Shown: one piece after another, positions 26,023 to 35,404 of the stretch
Layout of the letters: each line of letters begins with the position of its first letter
Position numbering within the stretch: position 1 is the first letter of the stretch
Source: an uncultured Planococcus sp.
GTDB taxonomy: Bacteria > Bacillota > Bacilli > Bacillales_A > Planococcaceae
Reading direction: 5' to 3'
Assembly (NCBI GenBank): GCA_947493585.1
Contig: CANLRI010000001.1
Location: forward strand, 1,116,001 to 1,180,000
DNA length: 64,000 nt
Program-made: the position numbers and the translations under genes
The notes under the pieces: generated by a model
The model's input: only the letters and a program-made list of their open reading frames with translations
What the model was told of the DNA's origin: nothing
Databases searched by the model: none

Positions 26023-26163
26023 AATAAACTGCTTTTTTATTTCCATTACTCTGGTTTTGAGAAAAAAGGTAAAAAGTGCCTATCAGCTAAAATAATAGCC
26101 AAATCATTACAGTACTTGGACATACTACTAGTTCTTTTGCTCTATTGAAATAATTTCATGAAA

Positions 26164-26190
26164 GTTTAGATAAAGTGAGATGAGGGGTAA
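26164..26190 (+). promoter_or_regulatory. SigB-like promoter of first YflT-domain gene
   Basis: GTTTAG (26164-26169), 15 bases, GGGTAA (26185-26190). It fits the general-stress sigma-B consensus GTTTAA-N12-15-GGGTAT and lies before a stress-family gene. Confidence 0.55.
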
Positions 26191-26233
26191 GGAAGAATAA
26201 TGCAGCAACCAAATCAATTAAAACGGAGGTATT

Positions 26234-26830
26234 ATGATGAACTCATCAAATAAAAAAGTGCTCGGAATCGTTTATTCACAGGAAGATTTCGAGCGTAAAC
26301 TGAGCCAGCTAACTGAACAAGGCTATTCCGCAAACGAAATTCATGCGGTAGCTGAACATACGGACCGACTCGACGAGCATGCGGTAAACGTAGAAAAAGC
26401 GGGATCTTTCGGAGATAAGATGAAAAGTTTTGTAACTGGAAAAAGCGCGGTGAAAGAATCAATTGATGCGCTTGGCTTATCGGAATCGGAGTCGCAGCGG
26501 TATACGGAAGATGTTGCTAAAGGCGGGATTCTGTTATATGTAGATGGTGAAAGAAAAGGAATCATCGAAGCAGTGAAGGAATCTGAAGGCGCGCCCGAAC
26601 ATGAACCGACGGATGCAGAACGCCGTCAGTTTATCCAGTCCGTCGATAATAATTATGATGAACAGGAAGACCGTTTCGCCCGCGGAGAGACTTTCTTGCA
26701 AGATCCGACATTAATTAAAGATGAGCGCCATGTTTCGTTCTCGACGCAGGAAAAAGCTGAAGTTGAAAAAGCCAGAGGCGGAACGAGCAAAACAGAAGCG
26801 CAAAGTAAGACCAATAGAAAATACAGATAA
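26234..26830 (+). CDS. General stress protein, YflT domain
   Basis: A 198-residue protein with an N-terminal YflT (general stress protein 17M-like) domain: KVLGIVYSQEDFERKLSQL, then a loop with SFGDKMKSFVTG, then GGILLYVDGE (about residues 8-110). The charged C-terminus (110-198) is probably disordered. No catalytic motif; the family is stress-induced with unknown molecular role. CGGAGG lies six bases before the first of two ATGs. A tandem paralogue follows, each with its own SigB-like promoter. Confidence 0.8.
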   Translation: MMNSSNKKVLGIVYSQEDFERKLSQLTEQGYSANEIHAVAEHTDRLDEHAVNVEKAGSFGDKMKSFVTGKSAVKESIDALGLSESESQRYTEDVAKGGILLYVDGERKGIIEAVKESEGAPEHEPTDAERRQFIQSVDNNYDEQEDRFARGETFLQDPTLIKDERHVSFSTQEKAEVEKARGGTSKTEAQSKTNRKYR

Positions 26831-26835
26831 TTTTT

Positions 26836-26866
26836 TCCCCTGATCTCAAAAAGATTGGGGGTTTCT
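26836..26866 (+). terminator. Terminator of first YflT gene
   Basis: CCCC-TG-ATCT / AGAT-TG-GGGG hairpin followed by T-rich sequence. Confidence 0.7.
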
Positions 26867-26924
26867 GTTATTCAGCAAACCGGACTTTATCATGCTTGAA
26901 TTTCTTATATAGAAGAAACGAAAT

Positions 26925-26951
26925 GTTTTAGCAATGATCAGGTGCGGGTAA
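26925..26951 (+). promoter_or_regulatory. SigB-like promoter of second YflT-domain gene
   Basis: GTTTTA (26925-26930), 15 bases, GGGTAA (26946-26951). Same spacing as the promoter of the upstream paralogue. Confidence 0.55.
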
Positions 26952-26990
26952 ACAACTAGCAAGACAAGTTAAACTCAGGAGGTTTTATGA

Positions 26991-27935
26991 ATGGCACAGA
27001 CAAATCGTCAATTTGAAATCGTTTATACGCAGGAAGAAATGGAACGCGCATTGGAAGCTCTTATTTCTAAAGGCTATCGGAACGAAGATATCCATGTGCT
27101 AGCAAATGACAAAAACTTGGTGAATGAAGCCCACGACCGTTACGGGGTGGATTCTACCAAAGCGAACTCTTTTGGCAACCGTATCAAAACTCTATTGACA
27201 GGGGAAGATAAAGCCCGTACCAAACTGGATGAATTTGGAGTGGATCGCGACAAGGCGGACGACTATGAACGTGAAATTGAACGCGGCGCTGTCCTTTTGT
27301 ATACCGATGGTGAACCTAGCGGTAGTACAGAAAGCGAACATTTCTCTTCGCATTCTGATGACAACCGCCCAATGGATATGGACGCTGGGGAACGCAACAC
27401 AGCATTTGCGCCGTTTGGCCGGGATGTTGAACGGGATGGCAGAATGCATGACGATGAAAAGCTCATCGACAAAGATATCCAAAAACATGAAGGCCGTTAC
27501 GATACGGGAGTTGATGGAATCTACACAACTGACGCAACGCGTGAGCAGACAAATAAATCCCAATTGCACAGCAAATCACAGGATTCCCGCTTGAAAGGTG
27601 ATGAAATTCACCCTACGAGTGATCATGTGAAGCCTTCAGAAGCGGAAAAACCATCTGAAAAACGGATGGAACACGAACCGAAACTCGGTGATCAAGACGG
27701 AGAAAAAGAATTGAACCGTGAAGATGGCGTAAACCGCCGTCAAGACGAGCCTTCTCCTGGCGTTGATCCCAACCTAGGACCAGCACCATTCGGGCGTGAT
27801 TCAGAAGAAGAGCATTTGGCTGACGCAGATCGCCGTGACGATTTCGAGTCAACGAAAAACCCTAGAGATGTTGATGATTTTCATAAAAACGTAGAGAAGA
27901 AGACCGGAACGCCACCAACGCCGCGTCTATTCTAA
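26991..27935 (+). CDS. General stress protein, YflT domain with long acidic tail
   Basis: A 314-residue paralogue of the preceding gene. The YflT domain spans about 7-105 (FEIVYTQEEMERALEAL... NSFGNRIKTLLTG... RGAVLLYTDGE). The long tail (110-314) is hydrophilic, rich in Asp, Glu, Lys, Arg and Pro, and carries a loosely repeated APFGRD motif at about 140 and 263. It is probably disordered, like a hydrophilin. AGGAGG stands eight bases before the ATG. Tail function unknown. Confidence 0.75.
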   Translation: MAQTNRQFEIVYTQEEMERALEALISKGYRNEDIHVLANDKNLVNEAHDRYGVDSTKANSFGNRIKTLLTGEDKARTKLDEFGVDRDKADDYEREIERGAVLLYTDGEPSGSTESEHFSSHSDDNRPMDMDAGERNTAFAPFGRDVERDGRMHDDEKLIDKDIQKHEGRYDTGVDGIYTTDATREQTNKSQLHSKSQDSRLKGDEIHPTSDHVKPSEAEKPSEKRMEHEPKLGDQDGEKELNREDGVNRRQDEPSPGVDPNLGPAPFGRDSEEEHLADADRRDDFESTKNPRDVDDFHKNVEKKTGTPPTPRLF

Positions 27936-27940
27936 ATATG

Positions 27941-27979
27941 AAAAAAGGCCGGAGAAATGTGAAATTTCTCCGGCCTTTT
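27941..27979. terminator. Bidirectional terminator, YflT gene / brnQ
   Basis: AAAAAAGGCCGGAGAAAT / ATTTCTCCGGCCTTTT hairpin between convergent genes. Confidence 0.92.
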
Positions 27980-27992
27980 CATATGGGCAAAT

Positions 27993-29315
27993 TTATCGTT
28001 TATGTGTAATGCGCGCAATTACAATGCCTACAAGCGTCCCGATGATAGCCGGGACTAGCCAGCCGATTCCTTGCTCATAAAAAGGCAAGTAAGAGAATGT
28101 TTGCGTGATTGCATTGAACTCGAAGCCTGAACTTTTCAAAGCATCAAAAACGCTTACGATGCCAGTAAGGACAAGTGGGATAATATAGACGTATGATTTT
28201 TGGTAAAACACATGATCGAAAAACGATAGAATGACAAGCACAATCGCCAGCGGATAGATAGCCAATAACACCGGCAGAGAAATAGCAATCAATTGCGTCA
28301 ATCCAACATTGGCAATAATGGTGGAAAATCCGGCGAAAATGAATACATAAAGCACGTACGGCAATTGAGGAAATACTTTATTGAAAAACTGGGCAGTAGC
28401 TGACACAAGGCCGATGGAAGTCGTCAGACAGGCGAATGTGATGGCAGCAGCTAAAATAATGCCGCCGATTTCACCGTATAATACGCGTGAAGCAAGCGCA
28501 ATAACTTCGCCGCCGTTGTCTTGCATGCCGATGGCTTCAACACTAGTTGCCCCGATATAGCTTAAGGATAAGTAAACTAGCGACAATCCAGCGGCCGCGA
28601 TGAATCCGGCATATGCTGTCGTTTTCAGGATAGCATTTTTGTCTTCAACGCCTTTCGCGCGGATCGACTGAATAATGACAATCCCAAACACGAGTGCAGC
28701 AATGGCGTCCATCGTCAAATAGCCTTGAAGGAAGCTTTCGAAAAATGCTTCGGTATCATAATTCCCAACGGGTTCACCGATTGGCCCCATAGGCGTCAGG
28801 AAACTTTTGATAGCTAAAAAGCTAATGACGACAATTAGGATCGGCGTCAGGATCTTGCCGATGCGATCGACAAGCTTTGTTGGGTTTAACGCAAACAGCA
28901 CGGTGATGACAAAGAAAATGATGGTGAACAGAAATAATGACCACAACGATGATGCCAAGTCAGCTGATAAAAAAGGCGCAGTGCCAATTTCGAAGGCGAC
29001 GGTGGCTGTACGGGGAATTCCGAAAAATGGCCCGATTGCCAAATAGACGATCATCGTAAAGACGATGCCAAAAACCGGATGGACCCGTCCAGCAATCGAC
29101 TGCAGGTCTCCGCCTGCTTTTGCGATGGCAAGTATGCCTAATAGCGGCAAACCGACGCCTGTCAGCAAAAAGCCGATGATGGCTGGAAGTAATTGCTGTC
29201 CTGCTAATTGTCCGAGATAGGGAGGGAAGATTAAATTTCCAGCGCCGAGAAACAGCGCGAAAAGCATAAGGCCGATTGTCAAAGCTTCAGATTTTGTAAG
29301 CGTTTTCTTGTTCAT
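27993..29315 (-). CDS. brnQ: Branched-chain amino acid transport carrier
   Basis: A 440-residue LIVCS-family Na+-coupled symporter for leucine, isoleucine and valine, with about 12 transmembrane segments. The N-terminal LFALFLGAGNLIFPPYLG is the family signature, and the length is as expected. AAAGGAG stands eight bases before the ATG. Single gene; azlCD, an exporter for the same amino acids, lies elsewhere in the window. Confidence 0.93.
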   Translation of the reverse strand: MNKKTLTKSEALTIGLMLFALFLGAGNLIFPPYLGQLAGQQLLPAIIGFLLTGVGLPLLGILAIAKAGGDLQSIAGRVHPVFGIVFTMIVYLAIGPFFGIPRTATVAFEIGTAPFLSADLASSLWSLFLFTIIFFVITVLFALNPTKLVDRIGKILTPILIVVISFLAIKSFLTPMGPIGEPVGNYDTEAFFESFLQGYLTMDAIAALVFGIVIIQSIRAKGVEDKNAILKTTAYAGFIAAAGLSLVYLSLSYIGATSVEAIGMQDNGGEVIALASRVLYGEIGGIILAAAITFACLTTSIGLVSATAQFFNKVFPQLPYVLYVFIFAGFSTIIANVGLTQLIAISLPVLLAIYPLAIVLVILSFFDHVFYQKSYVYIIPLVLTGIVSVFDALKSSGFEFNAITQTFSYLPFYEQGIGWLVPAIIGTLVGIVIARITHKR

Positions 29316-29402
29316 GGGAGTTCTCCTTTTGCATTAAACATAGTCGCACAAGGATTTATTATAACTGAATTCACGCAGTTATGAAAATTAAAATTTGGAA
29401 AT

Positions 29403-29430
29403 AAAAAAACCCGGCAATTCTGCCGGGCTT
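29403..29430 (-). terminator. Terminator of csbD-like gene
   Basis: On the minus strand, a CCCGGCA / TGCCGGG stem followed by a seven-T run. Confidence 0.88.
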
Positions 29431-29437
29431 CATGTGC

Positions 29438-29629
29438 TTATTTGTCTTTGTTAAAGCTTTCTTTAACCTTGCCGACCGTATCTTGCATCTTGCCTTTTGT
29501 TTTGTCGGCTTTGCCTTCAGCTTGCAAATCCGGGTTGTCGGTAGCGTTGCCGACCTGGTCTTTCAATTCGCCTTTGCCTTTGCTTACGGCGCCTTTTAGT
29601 TTATCTGAGAATCCTTCTTTATCGGCCAT
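29438..29629 (-). CDS. csbD: CsbD-family stress protein
   Basis: A 63-residue hydrophilic Lys/Gly/Asp-rich protein with the CsbD pattern (DKLKGAVSKGKGELKDQVGN, then KADKTKGKMQDTVGKVKE). The family is general-stress induced with no known biochemical activity. AAAGGAGG lies close before the ATG. A SigB-like promoter upstream supports membership in the stress regulon. Confidence 0.88.
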   Translation of the reverse strand: MADKEGFSDKLKGAVSKGKGELKDQVGNATDNPDLQAEGKADKTKGKMQDTVGKVKESFNKDK

Positions 29630-29664
29630 TTAAGTTCCTCCTTTGGAATTTCGTTACTGAATAT

Positions 29665-29689
29665 ATAGCCTGATTTTGAATTTATAAAC
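29665..29689 (-). promoter_or_regulatory. SigB-like promoter of csbD
   Basis: Minus strand: GTTTAT (29689-29684), 13 bases, GGCTAT (29670-29665). One mismatch in each box from the sigma-B consensus. Confidence 0.5.
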
Positions 29690-29703
29690 CTCTGCGGGAA
29701 ATT

Positions 29704-29731
29704 AAAAAGCTTCCCTTTAAAAAAGGAAAGC
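29704..29731 (-). terminator. Terminator of LRV/HEAT-like gene
   Basis: Minus strand: GCTTTCC / GGGAAGC imperfect stem with an internal T/A loop, followed by five T. Confidence 0.65.
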
Positions 29732-29737
29732 GCTAGT

Positions 29738-30028
29738 TTATGATTTTAAGGGTTGTTCATTGATTGTTTCTTTCGCTTTTTCTTGTACCGAAATGCACAA
29801 ATCCTGCTCTGCCAATCGTTTTAAAGTGGTTAATGGCGTTGCTGCGTTAGCTGCTACACCTTTGCGGACTTCGGGATGCTGATCGAGTGACAAGTCGACG
29901 AGAAGACCTTCGCAATTAATGGAGCGAGCAAGTTCAGCCCGTTTCGGATATTCCATTTTCAATACAGCTGCTTCATCATAAGGAGACCATTCTTTCTTTG
30001 ATGCATAAAATAGAAGATTGCTGTCCAT
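29738..30028 (-). CDS. Small LRV/HEAT-repeat-like protein
   Basis: A 96-residue protein. The segments PYDEAAVLKMEYPKRAELARS, LLVDLSLDQHPEVRKGVAANA and TPLTTLKRLAEQDL resemble leucine-rich-variant/HEAT helical repeats, in which D..P.VR..VA.N is typical; such proteins bind other proteins. Function unknown. The ATG at 30028 has GGGAG about eight bases upstream. An extended -10 (TGCTATAAT on the minus strand, 30086-30078) lies some 50 bases upstream. Confidence 0.6.
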   Translation of the reverse strand: MDSNLLFYASKKEWSPYDEAAVLKMEYPKRAELARSINCEGLLVDLSLDQHPEVRKGVAANAATPLTTLKRLAEQDLCISVQEKAKETINEQPLKS

Positions 30029-30345
30029 ATTCCGCACTCCCGCTCAAATTAGTATGATATTCGTAATCCGTGGTTTTATTATAGCATATTATGGATATAA
30101 TACTATAAAAGTGCCTGTTTATTCTGAAAATTATTAAAAAAATTATCGACTAATTCAAAAGGATTACTCCTGAAATTAATTTTATCAAAATAGGAGGGAG
30201 AGGGAAACTTTTCTTCCAGGGTGGCCGTCTATAACTAAAGAAAAGATAAAGAATGGCAGCGGATATCACTTCCTTTTTTTATCGTCCATGCTATAATAAA
30301 TGATGGATATGTATGTAAAATGAGAGTTTTTTAAGGAGGAAGGAC
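30029..30345. other. Divergent control region, LRV-like gene / tagO
   Basis: About 315 bases without a gene. It holds two extended -10 elements of the form TGCTATAAT: one on the minus strand at 30086-30078 for the LRV-like gene, and one on the plus strand at 30289-30297 for tagO. Neither has a strong -35. Confidence 0.45.
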
Positions 30346-31422
30346 ATGCTATACCTGACACTGGTTGTGGCATTCATCGCTTCGATTCTCCTGACACCCC
30401 TTGTGAAGAGATTGGCATTTCGCATCGGGGCAGTGGATCGGCCCAATTATCGAAAAGTACACGCAAGGATCATGCCGCGTTTAGGCGGTTTAGCCATATT
30501 CGGATCATTTTTGATCGCTTATCTTTTCCTTCAACCGAAGGATCCGGTTTCAGCAGCCTTTGGATCCTCGCTGATTCCGATTGAAACAGCCATCATAATT
30601 GGTGCGTTCTTGATCATCGTGACGGGCGTCTTAGATGATATGCTCGAAATTACTGCAAAAGCTAAATTGCTTGGGCAACTGGCTGCAGCGGGCGTGGTCG
30701 TCATCGGCGGCGGGCTCGAGATTTCATTCATTAACTTGCCGTTCGGCGGCGTCTTGGATTTCGGTTACTTCAGTATCCCGCTGACAATCATCTGGATCGT
30801 CGGCATCACCAATGCCATCAACTTGATTGACGGGCTTGATGGTTTAGCTGCAGGGGTTTCTACAGTTGCGCTTTTGACATTGACTGCAATGGCCTTCATC
30901 ATGGGCGATATTTTCGTCATGTCGACAGCTGCCATTCTTGCAGCAAGTTCTATCGGCTTCCTGTTCTATAATTTCCACCCCGCGAAGATTTTCATGGGGG
31001 ATACAGGAGCTTTATTCCTCGGCTTTATGATTTCCGTACTTGCATTGATGGGTTTCAAAAACGTGACAGTCGTTGCCTTGATCATTCCGATCATTATGCT
31101 CGGCGTGCCAATTTCGGATACTTTCTTTGCGATCGTACGCCGTGTTCGTGAAAAGAAATCCATTTCAGAAGCAGACAAGTCCCATTTGCATCATTGCTTG
31201 CTGAACATCGGGTTTTCACATAGCCAAACCGTTCTGATCATTTATGGCATCTCCGCATTGTTCGGTCTTGCGGCCTTGCTATTCTCCCAAGCGACGTTAT
31301 GGGGAGGCATCCTGCTGATCGGCGTCATGCTTCTAGCGATCGAATTGTTCGTGGAAGTGGTCGGGCTAGCTGGGAAGAACTATCGCCCATTGATTAATTT
31401 AGTAAGAATGATAGGAAAGTAA
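30346..31422 (+). CDS. tagO: Undecaprenyl-phosphate GlcNAc-1-phosphate transferase
   Basis: A 358-residue membrane enzyme that starts wall teichoic acid (and other glycopolymer) synthesis by loading GlcNAc-1-phosphate on undecaprenyl phosphate. About 11 membrane segments. Catalytic motifs of the MraY/WecA family are all visible: VTGVLDDMLE, NAINLIDGLDGLAAG, FMGDTGALFLG and the cytoplasmic SHLHH. AAGGAGGAAGGAC lies just before the ATG. Its neighbours (LCP ligase, yvyE, degSU) match the B. subtilis tagO locus. Confidence 0.93.
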   Translation: MLYLTLVVAFIASILLTPLVKRLAFRIGAVDRPNYRKVHARIMPRLGGLAIFGSFLIAYLFLQPKDPVSAAFGSSLIPIETAIIIGAFLIIVTGVLDDMLEITAKAKLLGQLAAAGVVVIGGGLEISFINLPFGGVLDFGYFSIPLTIIWIVGITNAINLIDGLDGLAAGVSTVALLTLTAMAFIMGDIFVMSTAAILAASSIGFLFYNFHPAKIFMGDTGALFLGFMISVLALMGFKNVTVVALIIPIIMLGVPISDTFFAIVRRVREKKSISEADKSHLHHCLLNIGFSHSQTVLIIYGISALFGLAALLFSQATLWGGILLIGVMLLAIELFVEVVGLAGKNYRPLINLVRMIGK

Positions 31423-31445
31423 AAGCGGCTGCGGCCGCTTTTTTA
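31421..31445 (+). terminator. Terminator of tagO
   Basis: AAAAGCGGC-TGC-GGCCGCTTTTTT hairpin overlapping the stop codon. Confidence 0.88.
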
Positions 31446-31468
31446 TTTTGGACAAAATCCGTAAACAC

Positions 31469-31505
31469 AAAAAAACTGACAACCGATAACGGTTGCCAGT
31501 TTTTT
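31469..31505 (-). terminator. Terminator of LCP gene
   Basis: Hairpin AAAAAACTGACAACCG / CGGTTGCCAGTTTTTT (one mismatch) that reaches into the LCP stop codon. Confidence 0.85.
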
Positions 31506-32562
31506 ATTCTTCTTCCTGATTTGATTCAGCGGCTGGAAAAGCCTGTTCTGTGAGATCTTCTTCATTCAAAGAAAGATTGGAAGTATCGGGTTTTAATCCG
31601 AGATGGCTTTGGAGAATATCTTTCAATTCCTCAAGCGATTCTTCATCTGGCTTATAATAATAGATGCCAGTTGACATATCATCGTATCCTTGAACACTCA
31701 TCGTTTCCACATCCGGTTTGCCGTTTTTCGCATATTCAAAAAATGCTTGCATATCGCGGAAGCTCATGTTGGTTTTCATATTATCTCCAACGGCCTCGAT
31801 GACATTGCCGTATTTGGTGATGGATCCTGCGGATAAAGCTTTATCCATGATGGATTCAAGAATCATCTGCTGGCGCTTGCCGCGTTCGATATCGTTGTCG
31901 TAATAACGGGTTCTGGCCAATGCCAGCGCTTCACTGCCGTTGAGCTGCTGGATTCCTTCTTCAAGTTCGATAGCATTATGGGAATCCGTTTCATCCTTTT
32001 CCTTCAAGTCGTACGGTACTTCTGCTGTAATTCCGCCGAACGCATCGACAACATCAACAAAAGCATCAAAATTCATTGTCATGTAATAATCTACCGGCAC
32101 ATCAAGCAGTCCTTCGACGCTTTCGATTGTCGAGCGCGGACCGTTCAGTGCGTAAGCATGGGTGATTTTGTCTTCATAGCCTGAATCCGGAATGAAAGTA
32201 TACGTATCACGCGGAATACTGACCAGCTTCACTGATTTATCTTCATTGTTCAAGGTTGCCAACACCAACGCATCTGAGCGAATGTTGTCGCTGCTTTGGT
32301 CACGTGCGGCGCTGTCATCAATTCCGATGAACAAAATCGAGATGTTGTCATTCAACGGTTCAACTTGTTCTTCGCGTAAATCAGATTTATCGCGTCCGTC
32401 CGCAGACTCATAGGCGCTGTTCGCGGCAAACTCAGCTTTTTTCACCAGCCAAATTCCAAACGCGGATAAACTGATCAACATGGAGACGGCCAGGATGGCA
32501 GAAATCTTAATAATCTTCCGCCGGCGGCTGGACTTGACCTCCCGCTGCATTTTTCTACTCAT
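31504..32562 (-). CDS. LytR-CpsA-Psr (LCP) family glycopolymer ligase
   Basis: A 352-residue type II membrane protein: basic cytoplasmic tail (1-17), one transmembrane helix (about 18-38), then an extracellular LCP domain with SDALVLATLNNEDKSVKLVSIPRDT and LARTRYYDNDIERGKRQQ, whose arginines bind the lipid pyrophosphate. These enzymes attach wall teichoic acid or related polymers to peptidoglycan. The acidic C-terminal tail ends in Glu repeats. By position between tagO and yvyE it corresponds to B. subtilis tagV. GAGGAG stands before the ATG. Confidence 0.9.
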   Translation of the reverse strand: MSRKMQREVKSSRRRKIIKISAILAVSMLISLSAFGIWLVKKAEFAANSAYESADGRDKSDLREEQVEPLNDNISILFIGIDDSAARDQSSDNIRSDALVLATLNNEDKSVKLVSIPRDTYTFIPDSGYEDKITHAYALNGPRSTIESVEGLLDVPVDYYMTMNFDAFVDVVDAFGGITAEVPYDLKEKDETDSHNAIELEEGIQQLNGSEALALARTRYYDNDIERGKRQQMILESIMDKALSAGSITKYGNVIEAVGDNMKTNMSFRDMQAFFEYAKNGKPDVETMSVQGYDDMSTGIYYYKPDEESLEELKDILQSHLGLKPDTSNLSLNEEDLTEQAFPAAESNQEEE

Positions 32563-32725
32563 TATAGTTGCTCCTCTAAAGGGGGATTATGTGCGGCTTT
32601 GGTAATAGCCTGGCACATGAATGTGACTTTCACTAATCTTTAGGACTTAGTGAATTTACGAATTTTCATTTTTTTGTGCTGTGGATATTATACAGTGATT
32701 TTTTCTGCGCGTAAATGAAAAGAAA

Positions 32726-33361
32726 CTAAGCATGGGGAAATTCGAGGAATTCAATATGTGCTGACTCGATTTCAGCTTGCCCGTTTGTCAGTTCATTTAT
32801 CCAATCGATAAACGGTTGTTCTTTGTCGACTGGCACATGGATGGACAACACCACGGCATCGGAATAATCGATTCCTGCCAACGGGTAATCCGACTGGCGG
32901 ATTTCGTTTTCGATTTTGCCAAGCCAAGTATAGTCGATGGATACTTTCATCAAATGATGCAAACGGCACTCCACTACGCCGGAAGCGGCAATCGCTTCAG
33001 AGGCGGATTTCCCGTAGGCGCGAATAAGGCCGCCGCCTCCTAGTTTGATACCGCCATAATAGCGCGTCACCACCAGCACTGTATCCTTCAATCCCTGTTT
33101 CTTCAGTACTTCCAGCATAGGAACGCCCGCAGTCCCGCTTGGTTCCCCGTCGTCATTCGCTTTTTGAATGGAATCGTGTTCACCGATGATATAAGCTGAA
33201 CAATTATGGGTAGCCTGGCGGTGTTTCATTTTAATGGAATCAATGAATGCAATCGCTTCCGCTTCCGTTTCAGCTCTTGCTGCATGGCCGATGAATCGTG
33301 ATTTGTTTATGAGTATTTCTGCATTGGCAGAAGAACCTACTGTTATGTAATTTTCTCGCAT
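32726..33361 (-). CDS. yvyE: YigZ/IMPACT-family protein
   Basis: A 211-residue protein with the N-terminal UPF0029/IMPACT domain (SRFIGHAARAETEAEAIAFI, then the DDGEPSGTAGVPML signature, then VVTRYYGGIKLGGGGLIRAY) and a C-terminal ferredoxin-like domain. The bacterial role is not settled; eukaryotic IMPACT acts on translation control. GGGGGAG lies five bases before the ATG. It is divergent from degS exactly as in B. subtilis. Confidence 0.9.
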   Translation of the reverse strand: MRENYITVGSSANAEILINKSRFIGHAARAETEAEAIAFIDSIKMKHRQATHNCSAYIIGEHDSIQKANDDGEPSGTAGVPMLEVLKKQGLKDTVLVVTRYYGGIKLGGGGLIRAYGKSASEAIAASGVVECRLHHLMKVSIDYTWLGKIENEIRQSDYPLAGIDYSDAVVLSIHVPVDKEQPFIDWINELTNGQAEIESAHIEFLEFPHA

Positions 33362-33514
33362 TTTTACTCCCCCTGTTGTAAAATGAAATCAGATAATTTG
33401 TAATGTATTCTTAATATGCTGTTGCGTATATAGTGATATACTTGTTAAAGCCCGTAAGGCGAAAGAAGCAAAGAAACGGATGGTTACAGTAAGTATAGCT
33501 AAGGCGGTTTTAGA

Positions 33515-34660
33515 ATGGCAAAGAAAAACGATGGAACTTCATTAGATTCCATCTTTGACGAGCTGGTCGCAAAGATGGACCAGTCGAAACAGGATATTTT
33601 CGCCATTAGCGAAGAAAGTCGCCGCAGCTATGAAGAGATGAAGGACGAATTGGAGAATGTCAGAGCGAACATCAGCCGTATTATTGCGGAAGGTGACGCA
33701 CTTGAAGAACGCACCCGGTCCGCACGCCGGCGTCTCGCCGAATTATCGGGTTCATTCGAATCTTTCACTGAAAGCCAGGTTCGTGAAGCTTTTGAGCTGG
33801 CCAACGAATTGCAAGTGCAATTATCCTTGAACCGCGCCGAGGAAAAGAAGTTTCGGCAAAAGCGGGACCGCCTGCAGCGTAAGCTCCAGAAGCTGCTTCA
33901 GACAATTGAACGTGCAGAGCGGCTAGTCAATCAAATCAATGTGGCCACCAATTATTTATCGTCGGATCTGGAAGATTTCGGGGACGCAGTCGATAAGTCG
34001 AAGAGCAAGCAGGATTATAGCTTAAGGATCATCGAAGCTCAGGAAGAAGAACGCAAGAGGCTATCGCGTGAAATCCACGACGGGCCGGCCCAGATGATGG
34101 CAAACGTCCTGCTGCGATCGGATTTGATTGAAAAAACCTACCGCGAAAAAGGTGCGGATAAGGCATTCAAGGAAATTTCTTCTTTAAAGGATATGGTGAG
34201 GCAAGCGCTGACGGAAGTCAGGCGCATCATTTATGACTTGCGCCCAATGGCACTTGACGATCTTGGGCTGGTGCCGACTTTGAAAAAATATCTGGAGACG
34301 ATTGAAGAATACAATCGTGGCGTCCGGCTGTTTTTCCATTCCAATGGAAATGAGGTCCGGCTCCCGAATAATTTTGAAACATCCATTTTCCGGCTTGTGC
34401 AAGAAGCGGTATCGAATGCGATTCGCCACGGCAAATCGACGGATATCGAAGTCAAGATGGAATGGCTTTCCGAACAAGTGTCCATTATCATCAAAGACAA
34501 TGGTTCCGGGTTTGACCAGGAAATCGTTAAAGACCAGTCATTCGGCTTGACCGGCATGAGAGAACGGATTGAATTGATCGGCGGGGAATTCTTCATCAAC
34601 TCCACGCTCGGCGAAGGTACGGTGTTAATGTTTCATATTCCGCTGAAGGCGGGTATGTAA
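33515..34660 (+). CDS. degS: Two-component sensor histidine kinase DegS
   Basis: A 381-residue cytoplasmic kinase with no membrane segment. The N-terminal ~170 residues are a long coiled-coil sensor region. The HisKA_3 dimerisation motif [17 protein letters not shown] holds the phospho-accepting His188, and the ATP-binding HATPase_c domain ([22 protein letters not shown]) is at the C-terminus. It phosphorylates DegU, which controls exoenzymes, competence and multicellular behaviour. AAGGCGG stands seven bases before the ATG; degU follows after 28 bases. Confidence 0.95.
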   Translation: MAKKNDGTSLDSIFDELVAKMDQSKQDIFAISEESRRSYEEMKDELENVRANISRIIAEGDALEERTRSARRRLAELSGSFESFTESQVREAFELANELQVQLSLNRAEEKKFRQKRDRLQRKLQKLLQTIERAERLVNQINVATNYLSSDLEDFGDAVDKSKSKQDYSLRIIEAQEEERKRLSREIHDGPAQMMANVLLRSDLIEKTYREKGADKAFKEISSLKDMVRQALTEVRRIIYDLRPMALDDLGLVPTLKKYLETIEEYNRGVRLFFHSNGNEVRLPNNFETSIFRLVQEAVSNAIRHGKSTDIEVKMEWLSEQVSIIIKDNGSGFDQEIVKDQSFGLTGMRERIELIGGEFFINSTLGEGTVLMFHIPLKAGM

Positions 34661-34688
34661 GATATGGTATTTTGAGGAGGACGACATA

Positions 34689-35363
34689 ATGACAAAAATT
34701 ATTATTATCGATGACCACCAATTGTTCCGGGAAGGCGTTAAACGCATCTTGGACTTCGAAGAATCGTTTGAAGTGGTCGCAGAAGGCGGCGACGGCGAGG
34801 AAGTCATCAAGCTGTACGAAGAACATCAGCCGGATGTTGTGTTGATGGATATCAACATGCCGCAAAAAAACGGCGTTGAAGCAACGGGTGAACTAATCGA
34901 AAGATTCCCGGACGCTAAAGTCATTATGCTGTCCATTCACGATGACGAATCGTATGTAACGCATGCCCTTAAAACAGGCGCACTCGGCTATATGCTGAAA
35001 GAAATGGATGCAGACGCTATCATCCAGGCGATCAAAGTGGTCGCAAAAGGGGGCTCTTACCTGCATCCGAAAGTGACGCGTAATCTGGTGATGGAGTTCC
35101 GTCGTTTGAGCGAACGTGAAAACAAAGGGTCTTTCCATCAAACTGAAATTCGCCGACCTTACCATTTATTGACAAAACGCGAAAGCGAAGTATTACAGCT
35201 ATTGACGGACGGGCAAAGCAACCGCGTAATCGGTGAAACTTTGTTCATCTCTGAAAAAACAGTCAAAAACCACGTGTCGAGTATTCTGCAAAAAATGCAG
35301 GTCAATGACCGTACCCAAGCAGTTGTCACAGCCATTAAAAACGGTTGGGTGGAAGTACGTTAA
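34689..35363 (+). CDS. degU: Response regulator DegU
   Basis: A 224-residue NarL/FixJ-type regulator. The receiver domain (1-120) has the acidic pair D8-D9, the phosphorylation site D54 in VVLMDINMP, and the K of the switch region. The LuxR-type helix-turn-helix is at about 158-222 ([37 protein letters not shown]). GGAGGACGACATA precedes the ATG. Co-transcribed with degS, with a strong terminator after it. Expected to regulate degradative enzymes and comK-linked competence; comFA and comFC are near. Confidence 0.96.
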   Translation: MTKIIIIDDHQLFREGVKRILDFEESFEVVAEGGDGEEVIKLYEEHQPDVVLMDINMPQKNGVEATGELIERFPDAKVIMLSIHDDESYVTHALKTGALGYMLKEMDADAIIQAIKVVAKGGSYLHPKVTRNLVMEFRRLSERENKGSFHQTEIRRPYHLLTKRESEVLQLLTDGQSNRVIGETLFISEKTVKNHVSSILQKMQVNDRTQAVVTAIKNGWVEVR

Positions 35364-35404
35364 AAAAGCATTTAGGCAATCGGTTCAATCGATGCCCAAT
35401 ATAT

